From the NCBI GenBank assembly GCA_025331435.1, contig JAIWNI010000136.1:1-64000 (forward strand): a stretch of 64,000 bases of DNA, given 5' to 3'. Made by a program: the position numbers and the translations under genes. The notes beneath the pieces were generated by a model, which saw only the letters and a list, made by a program, of their open reading frames with translations, was not told where the DNA came from and did no database searches. The DNA is from Choanephora cucurbitarum. Lineage: Eukaryota > Mucoromycota > Mucoromycetes > Mucorales > Choanephoraceae. Below are positions 55,832-64,000 of the stretch, one piece after another (the first letter of the stretch is position 1; each line of letters starts with the position of its first letter).

Positions 55832-58800
55832 ATGGGAAAGCCTACCAAGCTTAGAGTGAAAGGCAACATGAAGCCTGCTAGTAGTAGGTAAGCGATAGGA
55901 GCAAACGACTCATGTTGTGAATCTACCTCACACTTGTCACTTTTAGCCGCGCTGCTGAACTTGGTGGGTCTGGTCAAGCTTTAAGCTTTGATAATCTCGG
56001 TGGATTCGCTCAGTTCGTTGGCGGAGCAAGTTCTGTGGGGGGCACTGCTTTACCTTCGCGTCCCTCCACACCGAGTGAGGCACCAGCAACAGACAATTTG
56101 GATCCTGAACTTGTTGTGATCCTCAAAAAGATCTCAAAGCGTGATGCTATCACGAAACTCAAGGCATTGGAGGAATTAGACAGTTATTTGAAACAAAACA
56201 AAGAAACGATCACTCGCATTCTTCATAACTGGGTTGTATTGTATGGCAAACTTGTTTTAGAAGTAGATCGTCGTGTGCGATTGGCAGCTAATCAAGTGCA
56301 TACTTTGATCACGGCTAATGCCAAAAAGAAGTTAGCACCTCTCTTGAAAGAGTTCATTGGTCCTTGGTTGTTGTCTATGTACGACCAGAGCAAGGATGTC
56401 TCTAAAATGGCTCAGTTGTCATTTGAGGTAAGCATTGTCTTGTGAAAGCTAGGAAGTATTCGGTTGATAACAGGTTAGCGTATAGGCTGTCTTTGCTGAA
56501 GATAAGCGATCTGGCGTGATTTCATTCTGCCAAAAAGAGATTTTGGATTATGTGACAGACATTTTGCTCTATAAGACTGCAGATACCCTAAGCGATGCTC
56601 GTTATGTGACAAAGGAAGATATGTTGGCTAAATATGCTCGCGTAGTCTCTTCTTGTTTTCAGGTGCTGTGTTTCTTAATCACAGATCTTTCAGTTGAAGA
56701 ACGCATGAAATATGACACTGAATACAACATCATCATGGACGACAATTCGATGTGGAAAAAGTTTTTGTCACATGACAATAGTTTGATACGTAAGGCATTG
56801 TACATGTTCATTAAGACTCTTTTATTACATTGGGAAGAAAAAGTCGAATCAAGATTGGATGTGATTTGTCCTCAGTTCTATGCTTGTGTGTTCACTGAAA
56901 AGGATCCAATGACTCACTCGGACATGTGGGATGCATTGCTGTTGATGACAAAGAGTAAGTAAACTGAGTTGGGATAAAGGAGAGGGAACTGATTGAATGG
57001 TTGTTTCTATAGAGCAACCAATTTCTTGGGTCATCATTGGCAAAAAAAAGCCTGCCTTGCCAAAGCTTTACAACTTCCTCCGTTCTGGCTTGAATGGCTC
57101 TGCAAGCATTGCTTATCCAAGTGCACTTGCTTTGTTGGCTAACCTCCCTCAAGAATTTAAGGAGGCACCGAACTTTTATAGTGATGTATTTGACAACTTT
57201 TGGAAGGGATTGTCAAGCGATTATGTCGACAAATCCAACTCTCATATCTTTTTGAATGCTTATGCTGAGTGCATTGTTTATTTTGCTATCACGTTGAGGT
57301 AAGGATCAGTAGAGAATGTATGGGCCTAAGTCTTACCATTCATTTCTGTGAAGCAAACAAGCAGACGAAGAGACGGGTAAGACAGCTTCATTTTTGATCC
57401 AGCAAACATTATGGTCCTTTTTTGAAGTATATTTCCTGAACTCGCGTGATAAGACGATCAACGAGAAGCTCGATTTAAACAGCTATGCTTTTCTTGCCAA
57501 ACATTTAGTAGTCTTGGCTACAGTAGACAGTACTAAAGAGCTTGTGACCGCCTTTTGGTCCAAACTAGATCATGTTCTGGTCCAGACTATAGTAGACTGC
57601 AATTCTATTGTGACTCGTGAGCCATTTGATATGGGTGTATTTTGTCAAAAGACAAGCAACTTCCTGGCAGCCATTCAGCACGAAGCAGCATCTCAAAGCG
57701 ATTCAGGCAAATTGGTCCATATTCAGACAAGCTCATTGGATTTAGCTAAACGTCTCTTGTTATCATCCGTTGAGTCCAGTTTGGTTCATAAGGATAAATC
57801 CTTCGGTTTGTTGCTGTTGGCCAATCAGCTTTTGAACTCATTCTCAAGCCATGAATTGATTAACCATGACAACAAATTACTATCTACAACGCAACAAATG
57901 TTACGCTTATTTGAAGATATTCCAGATGCATCTGTGGGACCATTAGCCTCTTATTATGTGACATTCATCAACAAATTAGACGACAAGGCAGAGTCGCAGG
58001 CTTTATGGAAGACATGGATGGAGCGATTGTTATCTATGTTATCCACACCTGGTTTAGAATTGCGAAGTGCGAACGTCTTAATACTTGTTTTAGAACGTCT
58101 TTATAGTGACAAGATTCAACTTGGTGAAGGCTATCAGTCAGATGCTCTTGACTCTGCTGTTAGACTATGTGCTTTCGAGAAACTAGACCAAGTAGCTATT
58201 GCCATTCCTCGATCTGTATTGCAAAATTTTGTTTCTTCTGCCTTTATTTATGACTTTGGTAAGCGCTTTGAAAGAAACTGCCGAAAAAATAAGATTAATT
58301 GACCTAAATGTTTTTCTTAGTATGCCCCATTTTATCTAAAGATGTGGTTATGGAAATTTACAGACAGTTTGCTGTCAACGTGAAGAAGATGAATACATTA
58401 CATTATGCAGAAAAGACCTCATCTCCACCATCTGAATCCTTTGTTCAGATTATGAAGACTGCTTTATCTACCCTTGCTATCCTCGAAAAAGTTTTCAAAG
58501 AACATGATGGTGTACAAGGCATTTCCGATAATGAACAGCTTATATGCCAATTGTTTGATGCTATCTTTGTTACTCGAAAGACGATAACAGAGGATGAAGA
58601 ATTGGCCAAAGCGGAGGAAGATGAACAACTAACCCATAATGTGGTTGAACATGCCCAATCATGTTGGAACCTTATATCAAACAAGCTACCTCAAGCATCC
58701 ATGACGGCTGTCCTTGAACATGTCAAGACATCTATTACTGATGTTCGCTATTGTGCAAGTCCGTCTGATGCTGTCCTTCGAGTCAGCACATTGTCATCAA

Positions 58801-61655
58801 TGACAGGCCTATCGAAAGACCAAGTGTTTTATACTTTGATTGGAACGAAGGAGGATTGGGACAAACTGGCAACACCATTGTTAGGAAATGTCACTACAGA
58901 TAGTTTAGTTTTGGGTATCGTAGATTCTTTTGCTTCTGTTGATCCCAAAACCTTGATAGATGATGAAGGCGAGCTTATACCCGTTGCTTATGATGTCTAT
59001 GGTCTCTCTTCTTTGGGTCGCCTTTTGTCCTTTGTAAGCGAATATTTCACGGTCAATCCTCTTGAGAATGATTTTGAGAGCCAGCACGATTGGCTGATTC
59101 TCCAGTTGATGAAGGCCACCACTGCTTGCCGACATGGACTTGCCGTCCCTGGTTTATGCCGTCTATATGATTCTAGAGCTACAGAAGGTATTCAAGCATT
59201 GGTTGATATGAACTATCGCATTCTAGAGCAATGGGTTTCCATCATAATGTCTCGTCAACAATTGACCGCTGCTGGATGGAATGACCAATTATTGCAGACT
59301 ATTCAAAAGGGCAGCTCAAGCAATACGGACAACTTTCGTCTCATTAGTTTCATTTCCACCTTAATGCTGAGCAAAGACATTACATCTGCTCATCTCTTGC
59401 AAACTATACTTCAACGAGTTTTGCTTTTATTGGATTTGAAAGCTAGTGATTTAGAGAAATGGTTGATTTTGCTGAAAGCCGAATCAAAAGAATTAGACTT
59501 GCTATCCAAGGTGTCGATATTTAACACCATCAAAAGCTCATTAGACGGCACAGAAGCTTACAGCCGATACCAGAGCGACTTAGTGAGCAAGCTTTCTGGT
59601 GTGTCACAATGGGAACAATTAGATTACGATCCTGAAGATGAAGACACCAAGAAAAAGACAAACTACAGTCTGCTCGTTCTCCTGAATGCCTCTTCACTTA
59701 AGCACAGCGCCATTAATATCCCTCATCAACGTATCATGTACCTTATTCAAAGTGTTCGCTCCTTGTTTACACAGGATGACGACAGTATGGAGAATGACCA
59801 ACAAAAGTATAGAGTGCAAGCTCAGTATGCCAAGTTGCTGAAACATCTAGCTGAATCTATTCAAGATATCGCATCAAGCAATCATTGGGATTTCTTTTTG
59901 CAATTATGTATCAAATGGATTGGCTATGCAGATACTACTCAACCTGAAGAGCTTTTAGTTGTTCACAATGCGCTTTGTTTACTCAAAACCTTGTATTCAT
60001 TAGCAGACAACAATGAAGAGTTGGAGGAACCTCTTAAAGAGCATCGTCGTATCTTGGCAACATCTCTATTGCAATTAATGGTCAAAGAACAAGAGTACCT
60101 TGAGAGACAAAAGAAAGCACATACAGGCAACAGCAAAGCCAGATTGACCTACCAAACTCTCTTATCTGAGTTGTTGGAGAATATCCCTGAAAAGACCCTT
60201 ATTGACAACGATTGTTTCTCTCAAGTAAGCATTTTTTCTCTTTTGGAGGGAGAAGCAGAACATATCATCATCTTAACTTATTTCGTTTTTGACTTTGTTT
60301 TAGTTGAATGCATTGATTCAAACACCTAACGATGTTCTTCAAAAGAGAGCTTATTCCTTGTTAAGAAAACATGTTGCTCATCATGTTCAAGATCTTTCAG
60401 TCAAGCTTGAATTTACAGAAACAAGTGGTATGTTGCTTGATACGCATGTCATTATATGTTGAACTCACCATACGATTGATTGTTTTTGATAGAGGAGGAA
60501 ACTAACATTGAGATTGAACCTACTATTCTTAATGTCCTTTTGAGTCCTCCCAACCTGTCTAGCTGGCAATTGGATGGATTAGAAGAATCTACAACTCATG
60601 AAACATTATGCTATCTCCTAACCTGGATGCTGATGTTTGATCACTTTACAAACATTGTAAGTACACCCGAAACTTTCTAATCAACGAGATGTATTTAATT
60701 TTTTTCATCACAACAGACATTCAAACTGAAGCAAGGATATACTGCTGAACTCAAAGAGAAGGAAGCTGTTTCTTATTTGATGCCTGTTCTATGCAAAATC
60801 CTAAACGTAGGTCAGCAACAAAGCAAAAAGCCCTTTGATTTGACTCCCTGGTCTATCACCGAATATATTGTTGATGGCTTTGACGTTGCATATGAAACGA
60901 GCTTTCTCATCTTAGCATCGCATTTGTACTACAGAGCTCTGACACACATTCCTTCTCTTGTTCGGCTCTGGTGGATTGATTGCAAAAATCGTCAATTGAC
61001 AATTGCTGTCGAAAACTACACGGAGAAGTACTTTAGTCAACAACTGATCAACAACGAAATCGAACTCGTCAACCGCCCTGATATTAAATCCCAGCTTGAA
61101 GAGAATGAAGACAACGACTTTACTGTCAAGACTTCTAAAGGTGCTAATGAAGTCACAGCTACCTATAGAGTAGACGAACAAAACATGCAAATTGCAATTA
61201 AGCTGCCCAGTAACTTCCCCTTACGACAGATTGATGTGGAAGGTGTGCAGAAAGTGGGCGTCAATGACAAACAATGGAGAGGTTGGATGTTTGCTGTATC
61301 TGCTGTTATTGGATCTCAGGTAAGCGCATAACAGGTACGTTTCGTAGATTTATTAATATTATTGTATAGAACGGCAACGTAGTTGATGCTTTGACTGTAT
61401 TCAAGCGCAATCTCAATCTTCACTTTAGTGGTGTAGAGGATTGTACTATTTGTTACTCTATCATCAGTATTCAAGATAGATCTATACCCACCAAGCAATG
61501 TAGAACCTGTAAAAACAAATTCCATTCAAGTTGTCTGTACAAAGTAAGTCAAAGTGAAAGGAACAAACACACTTTTACTCACTAGCATGCTTCTTTTATA
61601 GTGGTTCCGATCATCAAACTCAGCCAGCTGTCCTTTATGTAGAACTGTATTTTAG
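55832..61655 (+). CDS. LTN1: E3 ubiquitin ligase listerin (Ltn1), ribosome quality control
   Basis: Eleven exons (55832-55887, 55947-56427, 56486-56954, 57013-57298, 57354-58258, 58321-60224, 60304-60427, 60493-60656, 60717-61319, 61370-61543, 61602-61655) total 5220 nt, 1739 residues; yeast Ltn1 has 1562 and human 1766. The start MGKPTKLRVKGN and then LGGFAQFVGGAS and ILKKISKRDAITKLKALEEL are the conserved listerin N-terminus that contacts Rqc2 and the 60S subunit. Long alpha-helical HEAT-like repeats fill the middle. The C-terminal RWD-like and RING-CH region has DCTICYSIIS, KQCRTCKNKFHSSCLYK and WFRSSNSASCPLCRTVF, with all zinc ligands present. Listerin ubiquitinates nascent chains on stalled 60S subunits. 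The RING is split by the last intron, so single frames miss it. Confidence 0.96.
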
Positions 61656-61952
61656 ATCTTTTTCTTCTCTTTTTATTATCTGTGTATTTTCCTTAAAGAA
61701 GAAAAGAGGGGAGGCAGAGAAGGCTTTCTGAAAGCGAAGGTTTACGTTTTGCTCTGCACTTTCTATCCTTTTACTATTCCTCAAAAAAGGGAATATTGTT
61801 TACATTGTATTTAATAAATGCTTTAAGCCCCATTTTTTATTGTTTCCTTTTAGGAATAATACATGCACAAGAAAAAGAAAGAGCATAGACATATAAACAG
61901 AATAGTAGCGAGGGTGAATGGATATATACATATGAATGTTGTCGAAAATCTA

Positions 61953-62221
61953 TTATTGTTGACTCATTATGTCAACAGCCGTTGCTGTGTACAGAGGTGT
62001 TATGAAATGATAAACCGTTATTGCTGACACAACAAACAGGCATAACGCAAGTGAATCTATTTCAAGGGCAAAATCAGATAAGTGACAAAGAAACCAGTCA
62101 AATGAAACAACTTACTGAACAAGGCTTTCTCCCAAGGCTCTAACATATAAAGAGCTGTCTGTAACTCATATTGATACTTCTTTTTTGAGAGGTATTTACT
62201 AAAAGCATTGAAGACAGACAT
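61953..62221 (-). CDS. Small subunit of serine palmitoyltransferase (ssSPT type)
   Basis: Two exons (62116-62221, 61953-62056) code for 69 residues. The segment KKYQYELQTALYMLEPWEKA followed by LFNSLALCLFVV matches the animal and plant ssSPT core, in which Y-x-Y-x-L-x-T-A-L-Y-M-L-E-P-W-E is nearly invariant. One hydrophobic helix (about residues 36-55) follows. ssSPT binds the Lcb1/Lcb2 dimer in the ER membrane, boosts the first step of sphingoid-base synthesis and influences acyl-CoA choice. Budding yeast uses the unrelated-looking Tsc3 instead. Each exon is too short to stand out alone; the join is GTAAGT to AAATAG with phases 1 and 2. The stop falls 297 bp from the LTN1 stop on the other strand. 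Confidence 0.9.
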
Positions 62222-62369
62222 ATCTCGGTTTCAAAAGAGAGAGAGAGAGAGAACACCAAGAAAGAAAAAAGGGGCAAAAAGAGAAAAATAAAACAAGACT
62301 AAACATTTGTAACACATAGGAGCTTTCCTTTCTTTAATTATTCTCTAGGCAATTTTGTGACAATTTAAT

Positions 62370-62875
62370 TCAAGCTCTGCCTTTTCCTTTCTCCTTCTTC
62401 GTGCTAGTAGGTGGAGCCGAGACTTCGTCTTCTTCCATGTCATCATCTAGCAATTCTGGTTCTACAACATTTACATTTTCCCATTCACCTAGTTTAAATG
62501 AAGATTAATGATTGTTCTTTGAGACAAGACAGACTGAGTTATACCTTCATTTTTATCAAAATAGACAAAATAGACTACGCCATTGTTTTCTAAAGATTTG
62601 GGGTTTTCTAATACTGCGAATCCACTCTTGCTTTTATCTTCTACAAGCAGTCTCACTTCGTCGTTCGTCTTTTTGTTATCTAGTGCCTGGCACAACTTTG
62701 TCTTTATCTCGTCAACTGAGTCTGTTGGGTCTGTGCATAAAAACAATACTGTTTTTTCTCTTTTAGCTCTAATATACATTGATGGTTTGGACTAATTCTA
62801 TCTATGAGTATCTTATAGCACATCATATTCTTTGGATCTGTAAGCATGTTAATCAATCCTCCTCTTTCTTACCAT
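62370..62875 (-). CDS. Elongin-B-like ubiquitin-fold protein
   Basis: Coding exons 62545-62779 and 62370-62488 give 117 residues from MYIRAKREK. An alternative start uses a first exon of only ATG (62873-62875) spliced to 62545-62791, adding M-S-K-P-S and giving 122 residues; the entry spans this longer form. The fold begins YIRAKREKTVLFLCTDPTD and includes VDEIKTKLCQAL, RLLVEDKSKSGFAVLE and NNGVVYFVYFDKNEGEWENV, in the pattern of elongin B (residues IRRxKTTIF, ELK, VGLAFR). Elongin B pairs with elongin C as adaptor of cullin ubiquitin ligases and elongin A complexes. The acidic DDDMEEDE and basic KKEKGKGRA tail is additional. Family assignment rests on residue pattern only. Confidence 0.75.
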
Positions 62876-64000
62876 GGCTGAAGGTATACAAAGAACGCTT
62901 GTCTATCAAATGAAGAAAAAGAAAAAAGAAAAGAGGTATACGAAACTAAAATAAATACGCGGTAAAGTTTTAGCCAATCAAGGCATGAAGTATTTTTTTC
63001 GGAATGCATGTTAAAGCGTGCAGCAAATATAATTTCGCCAAAACGATCAAGCAATAAATGATAAGTCAGTTAAATTCTAATAAAGACTGACACAAACCAG
63101 AGCAAGTTGTATAAAGAAAGGCATGATAGATGTTTGATGCGTCGGGTGTTCATTGATAAAAAATTAGGAGAAGCGAACGCTATTGGTTTCCCATTTCGCG
63201 CTGTTTTAGTCTTTGTAGCTTTATTTTGGCTTCCGGATATGCGAAATGGGAATGCTAGTAGCGTTCGCTTCTCCTAATTTTTTATCAGTGATTGTAAAGA
63301 AATTGCTTATACTAAATAAGAGAAAAGAAACAAACTAACAACGAACGTTGGATAGTGTATGCATGGAGTTCGCTTGAAATGGCTTTGCCTATCCTAAAAG
63401 TTTTTTTACCAGTAATTATAACTACCAAAGTCAGTCTTTGTAGGGAGCGAGAGGAAGAGTTAGAAGACAATTGTTGGTGTTATTTATAGTAGATTTGGTG
63501 CCAGTGTGTCATCCCGGAGAGCCGGTAGGATATTATCCAATCACCACAGAACCAATCCAGATACGATGATGATGAGGCGCAAGCATGGTAACCAGCAGGA
63601 AAATTCTAAGAGAACGAACAAGTAATAAGAAAATCCACTTTGAGATGATGATAGATACATCTATGTGAATATCCATATATTATCTGTATTGCCGAGTATG
63701 ACAGCTATCTGGCAGCTGAGGAACAATGCTACAAAGCTGCCTTTATTGATTGAGTGAGGGTAGTCTTTTTTTTTTGGAAGGGCAACAGGGGATCTGTTAC
63801 TCAATTGAAGGAGGAAAGGTGTAATTTCTGTCTGCGATAGAAACACAAAGGAGGGAAAAAATCTCTTTTCCCTCCTACAAAGGCTTTCAGCAGCAAAGAA
63901 ATCTACGTCTATCATCACTTTTTGTTTTCATGTGAGTCCATCATCTGTTCTTATTTGATCAATTTGGTAGCTTAGGATTTACAAAGTGTTCTTCTTTTTT
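62876..64000. other. Intergenic right end
   Basis: No gene was supported. It holds the promoter of the elongin-B-like gene, a palindromic MITE and AT-rich sequence. The frame at 63661-63918 on the minus strand (MMIDVDFFAAESLC) resembles nothing known. Confidence 0.45.
63154..63287. mobile_element. Palindromic MITE, copy 2 of the family at 36867-37006
   Basis: Outer arms TGATAAAAAATTAGGAGAAG and, from the right, the same 20 bases reverse-complemented; identity continues through CGAACGCTA, a perfect ~29-bp repeat, and the arms remain similar for another ~20 bp to CCCATTTCGC. The 134-bp element can fold into one long hairpin around GTCTTTGTAGCTTTATTTTG. There is no coding capacity. Strong arm identity suggests a more recent insertion than copy 1. 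Confidence 0.85.

Noticed and set aside
1..64000. tRNA and rRNA genes
   Set aside because: No T-loop (GGTTCRANYC) with matching acceptor stems or rRNA-like conserved blocks was found by eye; a covariance-model scan could not be run and would decide this.

Overview
The window is AT-rich eukaryotic chromosomal DNA. It carries dense protein-coding genes split by many short introns (mostly 48-130 nt, GT-AG), small intergenic gaps and AATAAA-type 3' ends. The gene set fits an early-diverging fungus of the Mucoromycota, most likely a Mucorales species: a Msn2/4-type zinc finger, Mrp51, Dug2, Rgd2 and Brr6 homologues sit beside genes that budding yeast lacks, such as an LMBD1-type lysosomal transporter, an elongin-B-like protein and a metazoan-type small subunit of serine palmitoyltransferase. 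Helitron and Tc1/IS630 relics and one convincing U12-type AT-AC intron agree with that placement, since the minor spliceosome is known from some Mucoromycota. The species is inferred, not read directly.

Layout. 1-16.8 kb: a repeat-type ORF fragment, HUS1 (checkpoint clamp), a Nudix hydrolase with a charged tail, decayed Helitron and Tc1-like transposases, a DPP1-like lipid phosphatase, a TA-flanked MITE, a ricin-B/CipC-like protein and MRP51. 17-31 kb: a Msn2/4-like factor, an LMBD1 homologue, a 4.4 kb gene-poor stretch, a bHLH factor, a DHA1-type MFS transporter, a 10-bp minisatellite and the parvulin ESS1. 31-41.9 kb: a gene-poor island with two MITEs and G-rich tracts. 41.9-62.9 kb: a tight block of housekeeping genes: mitochondrial LysRS, DUG2, the carrier MME1, SF3b subunit 2, BRR6, RGD2, listerin, ssSPT and an elongin-B-like gene. 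The last kilobase holds a palindromic MITE.

The genes are ordinary cellular functions and form no single pathway. Three pairs are divergent with shared upstream regions (LysRS/DUG2, MME1/SF3B2, BRR6/RGD2), and SF3B2 and BRR6 converge with an 11-bp coding overlap. Exon structures were rebuilt by hand from splice signals, reading-frame closure and family similarity. For the spliced genes the summed exon lengths are multiples of three. The most notable observations are the U12 intron in BRR6, a 13-nt micro-exon in HUS1, a 69-residue two-exon ssSPT gene, and two copies of a palindromic MITE family 26 kb apart.
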